From Shinella lacus (lineage in GTDB: Bacteria > Pseudomonadota > Alphaproteobacteria > Rhizobiales > Rhizobiaceae), in NCBI RefSeq assembly GCF_010994755.1, contig NZ_WHSB02000007.1, forward strand, positions 124,001 through 188,000: a stretch of DNA of 64,000 nt. Direction: 5' to 3'. Position 1 is the stretch's first letter; each line of letters begins with the position of its first letter. This document shows positions 23,140 through 32,468 of this stretch, piece after piece. A program made the position numbers and the translations under genes. The notes beneath the pieces were generated by a model. The model was not told where the DNA came from. It made no database searches and saw only the letters and a program-made list of their open reading frames with translations.

Positions 23140-25392
23140 ATGGGACAAAACACCTTGCCGCCGGATGGCGGAGACGACAACATTCTGCCGGTCGACCTCA
23201 AGGCGGCGCTGGAAGAGCGCTACCTTGCCTATGCGCTGTCGACCATCACGCAACGCGCGCTGCCGGATGTGCGCGATGGCCTGAAGCCGGTCCATCGCCG
23301 CATCATCCATGCGATGAGCGAGATGGGCATCCGCGCCAACTCCTCGTTTAAGAAATGCGCCCGTATCGTCGGCGACGTCATCGGTAAATTCCACCCGCAT
23401 GGCGACCAGTCGGTCTATGACGCGCTGGTGCGCTTGGCGCAGGATTTCTCGCAGCGCTACCCGATCGTCGATGGGCAGGGCAATTTCGGCAATATCGACG
23501 GCGACAACGCCGCCGCCTACCGATACACCGAAGCGCGCATGACGGATGTCGCGACGCTGCTGCTCGACGGTATCGACCAGGACGCCGTCGATTTCCGCCT
23601 GACCTACAACGAGGAAGACGAGGAACCGGTCGTCCTGCCGGGCGCCTTCCCGAACCTGCTCGCAAACGGTTCCTCCGGCATCGCCGTCGGCATGGCGACG
23701 TCCATTCCCTCGCACAATGTGCATGAACTCTGCGACGCCGCACTGCATCTCATTCGCCATCCCGATGCCGAACTCGAAAAGCTCGTGGAATTCGTGCAGG
23801 GACCGGACCTGCCGACCGGCGGCATCATCATCGACAGCCGCGAGAGCATCACCGAAGCCTACCGCACGGGCCGCGGCGGTTTCCGCGTTCGCTCGAAGTG
23901 GCAGACGGAAGATCTCGGCCGCGGCGGCTACCAGATCGTCATCACCGAAATCCCCTACCAGGTGCAGAAGTCGCGGCTGATCGAGAAGATCGCCGAGCTG
24001 CTGATCGCCCGCAAGCTGCCGCTGCTCGAGGACATCCGCGACGAATCGGCGGAAGACGTGCGCATCGTGCTGGTGCCGAAGAGCCGCACGGTCGATCCGA
24101 CGATCCTGATGGAATCGATGTTCAAGCTCTCCGAGCTCGAAAGCCGCATTCCGCTCAACATGAACGTGCTGTCGATGGGGCGCGTGCCGCGCGTCATGGG
24201 CCTGAAAGAGGTCCTCGTCGAGTGGCTCGCCCACCGGCGTGAAGTGCTCCAGCGCCGTTCGCGCCACCGCCTTGCCGCAATCGATCGCCGCCTCGAAATC
24301 CTCGGCGGCTACCTCGTCGCCTATCTCAACCTCGACGAGGTGATCCGCATCATCCGCGAGGAGGACGAGCCGAAGGTCTCCTTGATGGAGACCTTCTCGC
24401 TCACGGACGTACAGGCCGAAGCGATCCTGAACATGCGCCTGCGCTCCTTGCGCAAGCTGGAAGAATTCGAGATCCGCACCGAATTCGACACGCTGTCGAA
24501 GGAGAAGGCGGAAATCGAGGCGCTGCTCGCCTCCGACGAGAAACAATGGCAGACCGTCGCCTGGGAAATCGGTGAGGTCCGCAAGAAGTTCGCTAAAGCC
24601 ACCGAGCTCGGCCGCCGCCGCACCCAGTTCGCCAGCGCCCCGGATGCCGATGTCGAGGCCATCCAGCAGGCGATGATCGAGAAGGAGCCGGTCACGGTCG
24701 TCATCTCGGAAAAGGGCTGGATCCGCGCGCTGAAGGGCCACATGTCCGATACGTCCGGCCTCCAGTTCAAGGAGGGCGACGCGCTGAAGGTGGCCTTCCC
24801 GGCGCAGACCACCGACAAGGTGCTGATCGTGACGACGGGCGGCAAGGTCTATACGCTCGGCGCGGACAAGCTGCCGGGCGGCCGCGGCCATGGCGAACCG
24901 CTGCGCATCATGGTCGACATGGAAAACGACCAGGATGTGCTGACGGCCTTCGTGCACGATTCGTCGCGCAAGCTCATCGTCGCCTCGCAGGCCGGCAACG
25001 GCTTTATCGTCGCGGAAACCGAGATGGTCGCCAATACCCGCAAGGGCAAGCAGGTGATGAATGTCGGCATGCCGGACGAGGCCAAGCTCGTCGTGCCGGT
25101 GCGCGGCGACCACGTCGCCGTCGTCGGCGAAAACCGCAAGCTGCTGGTCTTCCCGCTTTCGCAACTGCCGGAAATGACGCGTGGCAAGGGCGTGCGCCTG
25201 CAACGCTATAAGGACGGCGGCGTCTCCGACCTGCGCTGCTTCGCCATTGCCGACGGCCTCACCTGGGACGACAGCGCCGGCCGCAACTTCGTGCGCAGCA
25301 AGGACGAACTCGCCGAATGGATCGCCGACCGCGCCACCGCCGGCCGCACCGTGCCGAAGGGTTTCCCGAGAAGCGGCAAGTTCAGCGGATGA
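23140..25392 (+). CDS. parC: DNA topoisomerase IV subunit A
   Basis: Type II topoisomerase cleavage subunit for chromosome decatenation, 750 residues. The breakage-reunion domain starts [31 protein letters not shown], has the winged-helix region around [17 protein letters not shown] and the catalytic tyrosine in [10 protein letters not shown]. The coiled-coil gate (~400-500) and a C-terminal beta-pinwheel with GxxGR-type blades ([18 protein letters not shown]) follow. It is called ParC rather than GyrA because the C-terminal domain is short and lacks the GyrA box. At the fluoroquinolone-determining positions (E. coli Ser80/Glu84) it has Gln and Asp. The gene is single; parE is not in the window. 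Confidence 0.95.
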   Translation: MGQNTLPPDGGDDNILPVDLKAALEERYLAYALSTITQRALPDVRDGLKPVHRRIIHAMSEMGIRANSSFKKCARIVGDVIGKFHPHGDQSVYDALVRLAQDFSQRYPIVDGQGNFGNIDGDNAAAYRYTEARMTDVATLLLDGIDQDAVDFRLTYNEEDEEPVVLPGAFPNLLANGSSGIAVGMATSIPSHNVHELCDAALHLIRHPDAELEKLVEFVQGPDLPTGGIIIDSRESITEAYRTGRGGFRVRSKWQTEDLGRGGYQIVITEIPYQVQKSRLIEKIAELLIARKLPLLEDIRDESAEDVRIVLVPKSRTVDPTILMESMFKLSELESRIPLNMNVLSMGRVPRVMGLKEVLVEWLAHRREVLQRRSRHRLAAIDRRLEILGGYLVAYLNLDEVIRIIREEDEPKVSLMETFSLTDVQAEAILNMRLRSLRKLEEFEIRTEFDTLSKEKAEIEALLASDEKQWQTVAWEIGEVRKKFAKATELGRRRTQFASAPDADVEAIQQAMIEKEPVTVVISEKGWIRALKGHMSDTSGLQFKEGDALKVAFPAQTTDKVLIVTTGGKVYTLGADKLPGGRGHGEPLRIMVDMENDQDVLTAFVHDSSRKLIVASQAGNGFIVAETEMVANTRKGKQVMNVGMPDEAKLVVPVRGDHVAVVGENRKLLVFPLSQLPEMTRGKGVRLQRYKDGGVSDLRCFAIADGLTWDDSAGRNFVRSKDELAEWIADRATAGRTVPKGFPRSGKFSG

Positions 25393-25410
25393 TCAGCCGG
25401 AATAGGAACC

Positions 25411-26328
25411 TCACCCCGTAAACGGAAACTCCGCCGCCGGGTCGCCTTGCCGGGCGGCGCGGGATTTTGAGCGCATCTGCCAGAGGGAATGGGCTAGAAG
25501 CGCGAGGATGAGGATGGAGCCGCCGATGAGGGTTTGCGTGGTGGGGGTTTCGGCGAAGACGATCCAGACCCAGATGGGGGCGAGCACGGTCTCGACCAGG
25601 TAGAACATGCCGACTTCCGGCGCCGAGAGGTAGCGCGGACCGGTGGCGAGGCACCAGAAAGCGAGGGGCAGCAGCACCAGGCCGTTGAAGAGGATATAGA
25701 CCGGTTCGGCGACCGTCAGGCCGCCAGAGGGAAGACAGAACAGCGCGACGATGCCCGAGAGTACGGCGGCGACGAGCGGCACGAAGCCCATGTCGGCGCC
25801 GCTTCTGCGGCTGAGCGTCAGGGCGATGGCCAGCAGCAGGGCCGAACAGCCGGCCATCGCATCGCCGAAGACGTTTCCGCTCGAAAGCCCGTCATGCACA
25901 ATCAGCAGGACGCCGGCGACCATGGCGGCCATGGTCAGGAGCGTCGCGTTGCTCGGCCGCTCGCCGAGGAATATCCACGAGAGGATGGCGGCGAACATCG
26001 AGGTGAAGGCGAGGATGAAGACGACATTGGCCGTCGTCGTGTTGAAGACCGCCAGCATGAAGGTCAGCCCGTTGATGCCGTAGACCAGGCCGATCAGCAG
26101 GCCGATGCGGCCGGGAATGAGCACCGTCTTGCGGCGGAACACGAAATTCAGGACGGCCCACAGAACGAGCGCCATCACGAAGACCGAGATATTGCGCAGG
26201 ACGACCATCGACCAGACGTCACCGTCGGCGGAGCGGATCAGCGGGATATCGAAGGAGAGGGCTAGGCCGCCGATGGCGGTGATGAGAAGCCCCTTGCGGT
26301 GAAGGGCCGGGTCATTCTTCTGGGACAA
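25411..26328 (-). CDS. DMT-superfamily (EamA) transporter
   Basis: A 305-residue inner-membrane protein with about ten membrane segments in two EamA repeats; the first ends near WIFLGERPSNATLL, which is the conserved E-R motif after helix 4. Probably exports amino acids or small metabolites; substrate unknown. The start is uncertain: no in-frame ATG is present near the N-terminus, and the best site is TTG at 26328 (MSQKNDPALHRKG), without an obvious ribosome site, 14 bases after the bpt stop. Translational read-over from bpt is likely. It is convergent with parC. Confidence 0.85.
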   Translation of the reverse strand: MSQKNDPALHRKGLLITAIGGLALSFDIPLIRSADGDVWSMVVLRNISVFVMALVLWAVLNFVFRRKTVLIPGRIGLLIGLVYGINGLTFMLAVFNTTTANVVFILAFTSMFAAILSWIFLGERPSNATLLTMAAMVAGVLLIVHDGLSSGNVFGDAMAGCSALLLAIALTLSRRSGADMGFVPLVAAVLSGIVALFCLPSGGLTVAEPVYILFNGLVLLPLAFWCLATGPRYLSAPEVGMFYLVETVLAPIWVWIVFAETPTTQTLIGGSILILALLAHSLWQMRSKSRAARQGDPAAEFPFTG

Positions 26329-26342
26329 GGCGGCAATCGATT

Positions 26343-27113
26343 CTACGGCTGGGGTTCGCTATTTTCCCCATCATAGCGCTCCCAGCCGCGCGGCATCAGG
26401 TGTTCCTGCGGCAAAAACTTTGTTTTGTAGTCCATTTTGCGCGAACCCTTGACCCAATAGCCGAGATAGACATGCGGCAGGCCGAGCGCCTGGGCGCGGC
26501 GGATATGGTCGAGGATCATGAAGGTGCCGAGAGAGCGCTCGGCCCGTTCCGGATTGTAGAAGGAATAGACCATCGAAAGGCCGTCGCCCATGCGGTCGGT
26601 GAGCGCCACGGCGAGCAGCTCGCCCTGCGGGCGTTCCTGAAGGCCGGAGCCTTCCTCGCGCAGGCGGTATTCGATGATCTTGGTGTGCACATGGGTGTCC
26701 TCCACCATCATCGCATAGTCGAGCACCGACATGTCCGACATGCCGCCCTTCTGGTGGCGGGCGTCGAGATAGGTGCGGAACAGCGAATATTGCTCGCTGG
26801 AGGGCTCGGCCGGATATTCGTGCGAGATCAGGTCGGCATTCGTCGCCTGCACGCGGCGCATGGAGCGGCGCGGCTCGAACTCGTTGACGAGGATGCGCAC
26901 GGAAATGCAGGCGCGGCAGGTTTCGCAGGCCGGGCGATAGGCGATGTTCTGCGAGCGGCGGAAGCCGCCCTGGGTCAGGAGGTCGTTCAGCTCCGGCGCG
27001 CGTTCACCCACCAGATGGGTAAACACCTTCCTCTCCATCTCCTGCGGCAGATAGGGGCAAGCCGCCGGCGCGGTGAGATAGAACTGCGGAGAGGATGTTG
27101 CCTGCGTATTCAT
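26343..27113 (-). CDS. bpt: aspartate/glutamate leucyltransferase (N-end rule)
   Basis: Adds leucine from Leu-tRNA to proteins with N-terminal Asp or Glu, marking them for ClpAP/ClpS degradation. The 256-residue protein has the bacterial ATE1-related layout: [25 protein letters not shown] at the N-terminus, the [12 protein letters not shown] motif (~70-80) and C-terminal [25 protein letters not shown] 27113 is preferred; a GTG ten codons upstream lacks a closer ribosome site and the family normally begins about 8 residues before the QFYLT segment. It precedes the DMT gene in the same direction. An extended palindrome lies between it and the RDD gene. Confidence 0.92.
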   Translation of the reverse strand: MNTQATSSPQFYLTAPAACPYLPQEMERKVFTHLVGERAPELNDLLTQGGFRRSQNIAYRPACETCRACISVRILVNEFEPRRSMRRVQATNADLISHEYPAEPSSEQYSLFRTYLDARHQKGGMSDMSVLDYAMMVEDTHVHTKIIEYRLREEGSGLQERPQGELLAVALTDRMGDGLSMVYSFYNPERAERSLGTFMILDHIRRAQALGLPHVYLGYWVKGSRKMDYKTKFLPQEHLMPRGWERYDGENSEPQP

Positions 27114-27185
27114 CGGCCGTGAGGCGACTCCGTCGTGTGACACTTCTATGCCAATACCATGGCCTAGTTCGAAAAAAGGTCAACT

Positions 27186-27229
27186 GGCGCATGACCCTTC
27201 AAACCGCAATCGGTTTGCGATCATGCGCC
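27186..27229. repeat. intergenic palindrome, nested stem (GGCGCATGA/TCATGCGCC)
   Basis: Outer 9-base arms GGCGCATGA and TCATGCGCC enclose an inner 7-base stem CAAACCG-CAAT-CGGTTTG. GCGCATGATC palindromes of this kind are frequent between rhizobial genes. On the minus strand it lies after the RDD gene and is followed by TTTTTT at 27172-27177, so it may end that transcript. Confidence 0.7.
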
Positions 27230-27258
27230 GAACGGAGGGTCCTGGCCAGTCCGTTCCC

Positions 27259-27723
27259 TCAATAGCGGTCGCGGCGGACCACCACGGTGCCGAGCAGCAG
27301 GTCGTGCAGCAGGCGCCCGCGATCGGTGAAGAGGCCGACGAGCACGATGAACGGCGTCAGCACCGCATTGCCGATCCAGAACAGCACGAGATGCACGATG
27401 GCCGTCAGGAAATCGACCGGCCGGCCGTCAGTGCGGGCAAGTGCGAGACCCATCACGTTCATGCCGGCACTCGCCTGGCTCGGGCCACCCATCGTCAGGC
27501 CGAAATAGAGCATGGCGACGATGGCGAAGAGTGCGGGATAGAGGAAGAAGCCGAGGCCGAGCGTCAGGATGCCGAGAAAGAACACGATGACGGCGGCCGG
27601 AACCCACAGCAGCGCGACGATCGCATAGTCGATCAGAAACGCAAAGATCCGGCGCGACAGCACGCCGCGATAGGCCTGCCAATCCGTCGTCGGAACCCGC
27701 GTTTCATTAAAGTCGGCGCTCAT
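27259..27723 (-). CDS. RDD family membrane protein
   Basis: A 154-residue inner-membrane protein of the RDD family (named for a conserved Arg and two Asp). Those residues appear as RRIFAFLIDYAIVALL (R...D) and TDRGRLLHDLLLGTVVV (D...D). Three membrane segments are visible, the second very hydrophobic (FFLYPALFAIVAMLYFGL). Some RDD proteins act as ion exchangers; no role can be assigned here. The ATG at 27723 was chosen over upstream starts because GGGAG ends 8 bases before it. Divergent from the membrane protein at 27854. Confidence 0.85.
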   Translation of the reverse strand: MSADFNETRVPTTDWQAYRGVLSRRIFAFLIDYAIVALLWVPAAVIVFFLGILTLGLGFFLYPALFAIVAMLYFGLTMGGPSQASAGMNVMGLALARTDGRPVDFLTAIVHLVLFWIGNAVLTPFIVLVGLFTDRGRLLHDLLLGTVVVRRDRY

Positions 27724-27853
27724 CTCATTGTCTCCCGAATGGAACATGCCTGTTATATGGGGAGGCTTTTTTTGGAAAACAACGGGTGGGTTTTCCGAGG
27801 AGTGTCGGGTCTCCAAGAGCTACAAGCCCGCAGTGAAACGCCAGGAGATTCTG

Positions 27854-28375
27854 ATGAAGGAAAATGAGTCAAGACCATGGACGCTCGCTGGCGGCGAGTT
27901 TCGCAAGGACGGCCCTTTCTTTTCAGCCGTAGGGCTATTGTTCGGAGTGCTGCAATATGTCGGCTATACGTATTTCGACAAAGAGAACTGGGGTGGCAAT
28001 CTGCTGCTCGAACACATTCCTTTCTATTCTTTATTTCTCGCAAATCTGTTCCTTTGGGCCGCCAAGGGGATTTGGGAGTGGCAGCGCACCAAGCGTGAGA
28101 TGCGGCGCATGGAAGCGCTGATCGCGCGCGTGGCCTTTAGGACTGTCGGTTTCGCCTCGGTGAGCGCATCGGTGGTGTTCGGATTTGCCATGGCGCCTGC
28201 GCTATGGGGCGCTTACTGGCATGCCTGCATGTTCTTGTTTTGCGGCATCTACCTGTTGTCCCTTGCGGAGATCGCGGCCAACCCTCTGCTTGGAAAGGGT
28301 CGCTCCAGGACGTGCTTGCCCGCAATGCTCGTGATCATCACGATCCCATTTACCCTTCAGCTAGGAATGGGCTAA
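27854..28375 (+). CDS. hypothetical membrane protein, 173 aa
   Basis: Unrecognised. It starts MKENESRPWTLAGGEFRKDG and has about four hydrophobic helices (AVGLLFGVLQYVGYTYF; FYSLFLANLFLWAAKG; TVGFASVSASVVFGFAMAPALWGAYW; ACMFLFCGIYLLSL), with a basic RTKREMRRM cytoplasmic loop in the middle. CAGGAG ends 6 bases before the ATG, which fixes the start; longer open frame upstream has no such site. Base composition is lower in GC and codon use less biased than its neighbours, hinting at a recent or poorly expressed acquisition. No family or operon partner is apparent. Confidence 0.65.
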   Translation: MKENESRPWTLAGGEFRKDGPFFSAVGLLFGVLQYVGYTYFDKENWGGNLLLEHIPFYSLFLANLFLWAAKGIWEWQRTKREMRRMEALIARVAFRTVGFASVSASVVFGFAMAPALWGAYWHACMFLFCGIYLLSLAEIAANPLLGKGRSRTCLPAMLVIITIPFTLQLGMG

Positions 28376-28410
28376 GCCTTCCATGCCGCACTGAGGCGTG
28401 AAGTATAGAC

Positions 28411-29427
28411 TCAGCCCTTGCGGGCGAGATGCCGAGCCACATCCATCGCAAAATAGGTCAGGATGCCATCACACCCGGCGCGCTTGAAAGCGAGGAGGGT
28501 TTCCAGCATGACGCGTTCGCCGTCGATCCAGCCGTTCATCGCGGCGGCCTTGATCTGGCTGTATTCGCCGGAAACCTGATAGGCGAAGACCGGGAGGCTG
28601 AAGGCCTCCTTCATGCGCCAACAGATGTCGAGGTAGGGCAGGCCGGGCTTGACCATCAGCATGTCCGCGCCTTCCTCGACGTCCAGCGCCGCGTCGCGCA
28701 TCGCTTCGGTGCCATTGGCGGGGTCGATGTAATAGGTCTTCTTGTCGCCCTTCAACAGCCCGCCGGTGCCGATCGCGTCGCGATAGGGACCGTAGAAGGC
28801 GGAGGCGAATTTCGTCGCATAGGCCATGATGCCGACATTCTGGTGGCCCGCGGCGTCGAGCGCCTGGCGGATCGCGCCGACCCGGCCGTCCATCATCTCG
28901 GACGGCGCGATGATGTCGGAGCCGGCATCGGCCTGGAGCACGGCGGCCTTCGCCACCAGTTCGACCGTCTCGTCGTTGACGATGACGTCGCCGCGCAGCA
29001 CGCCGTCATGGCCGTGGCTGGTGAAGGGATCGAGCGCGACATCGGTGATGACGCCGATGTTCGGCACCGCCTTCTTGATGGCGCGGGTCGCCTCGTTGAT
29101 CAGGTTGTCGGCGGCGAGACAGTGGGAGCCCGTCTCGTCGCGCAGGCTCATCTCGATGTTCGGGAAGGTGGCGAGGGCCGGAATGCCGAGGTCGGCGGCC
29201 TCCTTGGCGGCTTCCACGAGCCTGTCGATGCTCATGCGGTTGACGCCCGGCATGGCTGCGACCGGATCGACGACGTTGGTGCCCGGCACCACGAAGACCG
29301 GCCAGATGAGGTCATCGACCGTCAGGCGGTTTTCCTGCACGAGGCGGCGCGTCCAGTCGGCCTTCCGGTTGCGCCGCATGCGGCGGTGCCCGGTGATCTC
29401 GTCGACGATGTTCCTGCTGCCGGTCAT
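28411..29427 (-). CDS. hemB: delta-aminolevulinic acid dehydratase (porphobilinogen synthase), zinc-independent type
   Basis: Condenses two 5-aminolevulinate molecules to porphobilinogen for heme synthesis. In 338 residues both Schiff-base lysines are seen (YATKFASAFYGPYRDA and MLMVKPGLPYLD). The active-site metal segment reads DVALDPFTSHGHDG, with Ala and Asp in place of the zinc cysteines of E. coli-type enzymes, so this is the magnesium-activated, zinc-independent class typical of rhizobia. The ATG at 29427 follows GGGAAGAAAC. It is divergent from the small membrane protein at 29583. Confidence 0.96.
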   Translation of the reverse strand: MTGSRNIVDEITGHRRMRRNRKADWTRRLVQENRLTVDDLIWPVFVVPGTNVVDPVAAMPGVNRMSIDRLVEAAKEAADLGIPALATFPNIEMSLRDETGSHCLAADNLINEATRAIKKAVPNIGVITDVALDPFTSHGHDGVLRGDVIVNDETVELVAKAAVLQADAGSDIIAPSEMMDGRVGAIRQALDAAGHQNVGIMAYATKFASAFYGPYRDAIGTGGLLKGDKKTYYIDPANGTEAMRDAALDVEEGADMLMVKPGLPYLDICWRMKEAFSLPVFAYQVSGEYSQIKAAAMNGWIDGERVMLETLLAFKRAGCDGILTYFAMDVARHLARKG

Positions 29428-29582
29428 GATGTTTCTTCCCTTGCATGGGTCCTTTGCCGCCTCCTTATCACGCAAAAACCATCGATCAAATCGCGAGCGG
29501 TGAGGGGGCCTGCGGCATATGGCCGTGCATGACGGATTTTGCGGGCTTTATACCAGCCTACCTTGCCCTTACTGTCCGCGCC

Positions 29583-30020
29583 ATGGTTGCTGATTCTGCC
29601 AAGGGCCCGAGATCTAGCCTGACCGAAACGCTGTTCGTGCTGTTCCTGCGGCTCGTGGCGCTCGGCTCGCTGTGGTTCGCGTTGCAATATTGGGCGATGC
29701 TGACCGGCGTCTCCTTCAACGGGCAGGGACGCTTCGATCTTCTGCCGCCGGCGTGGAAGGCGGCCTATACGGCGCTGGCCGTCCTGTTCCCGGTCGCGGC
29801 CGTCGGGCTCTGGCTCCTGGTGTCCTGGGGGCCGGTGATCTGGCTCATTGCGGCGGCCACCGAAATCGCCATGCACGAGGCCTATCCGTCGATTTTCGGC
29901 ATCGACCGGCTGCTGGTTTTCATGCATGCGGCAATCGCCATCGTCTTCGTGCTTTTCCGCCTCGCGCTCTTCATCCAGCGCCGCCGCCAGGCCCGCACGG
30001 TAAGAACTGATTCACCCTGA
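29583..30020 (+). CDS. DUF6163-like small membrane protein, 145 aa
   Basis: An inner-membrane protein with four hydrophobic stretches: TLFVLFLRLVALGSLWFALQYWAM, YTALAVLFPVAAVGLWLLVSWG, VIWLIAAATEIAMHEAYP and HAAIAIVFVLFRLALFIQRR. I associate this layout with an uncharacterised rhizobial family (DUF6163); the name is from memory and should be checked. The start is uncertain: ATG 29583 (MVADSAKGPRSSL) is preferred because the hydrophilic N-tail fits; an ATG 54 bases upstream is possible. It precedes ldtR, separated by 130 bases. Confidence 0.65.
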   Translation: MVADSAKGPRSSLTETLFVLFLRLVALGSLWFALQYWAMLTGVSFNGQGRFDLLPPAWKAAYTALAVLFPVAAVGLWLLVSWGPVIWLIAAATEIAMHEAYPSIFGIDRLLVFMHAAIAIVFVLFRLALFIQRRRQARTVRTDSP

Positions 30021-30150
30021 GACAGGGTCGCCTTCCGGTAAGGCGCTGTTAAGCCTGCGGTTTAAGTAGAATTTTAGATGCATTCGTTAGGTTCTCACTC
30101 AAGGCGGGAAAACAAACCACACCGCCAAACAAAACAGTGAGGCAGTAACC

Positions 30151-30663
30151 ATGAACACCAAGATGAAGCCGCAGCAGGCCCCCGTCGTCGACCCGCAGGA
30201 AGACGCGATCCGCAACCTCTATCTGGAATCCCTCCACCTCGTCGAGCGTCTGCACCGTCGCCTGCTCGATGTGATCAAGGACGAGTTCGACCGTGGCGGT
30301 CGCTCCGACGTCAACGCCGTCCAGGCGCTGCTCCTTTTCAACATCGGCAATTCGGAACTGACGGCAGGCGAGCTGCGCTCCCGCGGCTACTACCTCGGCT
30401 CGAACGTCTCATACAACGTCAAGAAGCTGGTCGACCTCGGCTTCATCAACCACCAGCGCTCGCGCATCGACCGTCGCTCGGTCCGCATCAGCCTGACGGA
30501 AAGCGGCCAGGAAATCGCCGAAACCGTCGCCAAGCTCTATGAGCGCCATATCGGCTCGATCCAGAAGGTCGGCGGCATCGGCGAGGGCGAATTCAACCAG
30601 ATGAACAAGCTGCTCCAGCGCCTGGATCGCTTCTGGAACGACTCGATCCTCTACCGCCTGTAA
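30151..30663 (+). CDS. ldtR: MarR-family regulator LdtR
   Basis: A 170-residue winged-helix regulator. LTAGELRSRGYYLGSNVSYNVKKLVDLGFINHQRSRIDRRSVRISLTESG spans the recognition helix and the DRR wing (~70-115). Sequence and position just before an L,D-transpeptidase gene match LdtR, described in Liberibacter and Sinorhizobium as an activator of ldtP with roles in cell-wall remodelling, osmotic tolerance and motility. GAGGCAG lies 6 bases before the ATG. The gene is separated from ldtP by its own terminator and a 289-base gap, so the two are transcribed independently. Confidence 0.88.
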   Translation: MNTKMKPQQAPVVDPQEDAIRNLYLESLHLVERLHRRLLDVIKDEFDRGGRSDVNAVQALLLFNIGNSELTAGELRSRGYYLGSNVSYNVKKLVDLGFINHQRSRIDRRSVRISLTESGQEIAETVAKLYERHIGSIQKVGGIGEGEFNQMNKLLQRLDRFWNDSILYRL

Positions 30664-30693
30664 TCGTCGCGCGACAGTTTCGACCTCCTCCCT

Positions 30694-30728
30694 AAAAGCC
30701 GGCCGCGTTCCCTGCGCGTCCGGCTTTT
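30694..30728 (+). terminator. intrinsic terminator of ldtR
   Basis: AAAAGCCGG and CCGGCTTTT form a 9-base stem around a GC-rich 17-base loop; the T-run is short (TTTT). Confidence 0.75.
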
Positions 30729-30952
30729 CGCGTTTTGCGGCTGGCACTTGCGGGCCGCCGTGCCCGCCGAGACACGAATTGGCCATATTGCTGTGACACC
30801 CGGACAGTGGGGTTTGAGGTATGCGCGGGCGGCAGGGCCGGTTTGCGTTTGTTAACCCTGTTCGTGATAGCTGCATCGGGTATGGACCTTTTGGGTCGCC
30901 GTGCCACGTGCACCTCGCCGCCTTTCGCGGCGCTCAGGAGATGGTAGGATAA

Positions 30953-32275
30953 ATGTCTCGCAAAACCGGATTTGATGTGTTCTCGCGCCGCGCATTCCTG
31001 CGCTCTGCCGCAACCTTCGGCGCCGCCGCAGTGGCCGGTCAGGCGCTCGCCCAGACGGCGCTCGACGACATCCTCAATGCTCCGCGCCGCGGCAACTGGG
31101 ACGACCAGTTCGACGCCGAGGCATCGCGCACCGCCACCGCCGTCGTCTCCAACAACCCGATCTTCGGCTCCGGCAGCTCTGGCTACCTGCAGCAGGCGAT
31201 CATGGATTACCAGAACATCGTGTCGAGCGGCGGCTGGCCGACCATCAACACGCAGCAGAAGCTCGAAATGGGCGTCGCCGACCCGGCCGTGGCGCAGCTG
31301 CGCCAGCGCCTGATCATCTCGGGCGACCTGCCGCGCTCCGCCGGCACGAACGGCGCCTTCGATTCCTACGTGGACGGCGCCGTCAAGCGCTTCCAGGCCC
31401 GTCACGGCCTGCCGTCCGACGGTGCCGTCGGCGAATATACACTGAAGGCGCTCAACGTTCCGGCCGATACCCGCCTCGGCCAGCTCCAGACGAACCTCGT
31501 TCGCCTCCAGGCCATGTCCGGCGACCTCGGCCGCCGTTATGTCATGGTCAACATCCCGGCCGCCTATATCGAGGCCGTCGAGAGCGGCCGCGTCGCCTCG
31601 CGCCACACCGCCATCGTGGGCAAGATCGACCGCCAGTCGCCGGTGCTGAACTCCAAGATCTATGAAGTGATCCTCAACCCCTACTGGACCGCGCCGCGCT
31701 CGATCATCCAGAAGGACATCATGCCGCTGATGCGCAAGGACCCGACCTACCTGTCGCGCAACTCGATCCGCCTGTTTGACGGCAATGGCGGCGAAGTGTC
31801 ACCGGAGACGGTCGACTGGAACGCCGAAAAGGCGCCGAACCTGATGTTCCGCCAGGACCCGGGCAAGATCAACGCCATGTCATCGACGAAGATCAACTTC
31901 CACAACGAACACCAGGTCTACATGCACGACACGCCCCAGCAGGGCCTGTTCAACAAGCTGATGCGCTTCGAATCGTCGGGCTGCGTGCGCGTGCAGAACG
32001 TGCGTGACCTTTCGGTCTGGCTGCTCAAGGACACGCCCGGCTGGTCGCGCTCGCAGATGGAATCGACCATCAAGAGCGGCGTCAACACGCCGATCAAGCT
32101 GGCGGAAGAAGTGCCGGTGTTCTTCACCTATATCACCGCCTGGTCGGCCAAGGATCGTGTCGTGCAGTTCCGCGACGATATCTACCAGAAGGACGGCGCC
32201 ACCGAGCTCGCCCTCCAGACCAACTACAACCAGGAAGGCGGCCAGGCCGTCGACAGCGACCTGTTGCCGCAATAA
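30953..32275 (+). CDS. ldtP: L,D-transpeptidase (YkuD domain) with peptidoglycan-binding domain, LdtP
   Basis: Periplasmic enzyme that makes 3-3 cross-links in peptidoglycan. The N-terminus FSRRAFLRSAATFGAAAVAGQALAQ is a twin-arginine signal (SRRAFL). A peptidoglycan-binding domain follows (~140-170, FDSYVDGAVKRFQARHGLPSDG), then the YkuD catalytic domain (~210-390) with YMHDTPQQGLF and SSGCVRVQN, giving the His and the catalytic Cys of the HxxxxxxSxGCxR motif. Length 440. It is the expected target of the neighbouring LdtR. In rhizobia with polar growth such enzymes are important for envelope integrity. Confidence 0.94.
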   Translation: MSRKTGFDVFSRRAFLRSAATFGAAAVAGQALAQTALDDILNAPRRGNWDDQFDAEASRTATAVVSNNPIFGSGSSGYLQQAIMDYQNIVSSGGWPTINTQQKLEMGVADPAVAQLRQRLIISGDLPRSAGTNGAFDSYVDGAVKRFQARHGLPSDGAVGEYTLKALNVPADTRLGQLQTNLVRLQAMSGDLGRRYVMVNIPAAYIEAVESGRVASRHTAIVGKIDRQSPVLNSKIYEVILNPYWTAPRSIIQKDIMPLMRKDPTYLSRNSIRLFDGNGGEVSPETVDWNAEKAPNLMFRQDPGKINAMSSTKINFHNEHQVYMHDTPQQGLFNKLMRFESSGCVRVQNVRDLSVWLLKDTPGWSRSQMESTIKSGVNTPIKLAEEVPVFFTYITAWSAKDRVVQFRDDIYQKDGATELALQTNYNQEGGQAVDSDLLPQ

Positions 32276-32298
32276 GGCCATTCGTCGTACTTTTCCAG

Positions 32299-32329
32299 AG
32301 GCCCCGCTTCCGAAAGGAATGCGGGGCCT
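32299..32329 (+). terminator. probable terminator of ldtP
   Basis: AGGCCCCGC and GCGGGGCCT form a 9-base stem around a 13-base loop; the following TGGTGTTTT is a poor T-run. Confidence 0.65.
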
Positions 32330-32468
32330 TGGTGTTTTCAGGCATTTGGCGGCTTGTCGTTTTTGTCTCATAACGCGCGCGGAAATGGCGCAAACCGTGG
32401 AGCGGATATTGCCCTTGCCATGCGAGGACGATAAACACCGTGCCACCCACCCTTAAGGAGCCTCGAGG

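Noticed and set aside
23131-25203. 690-codon minus-strand frame antisense to parC
   Set aside because: Composition (His, Asp, Arg-rich) and perfect overlap with parC mark it as a shadow.
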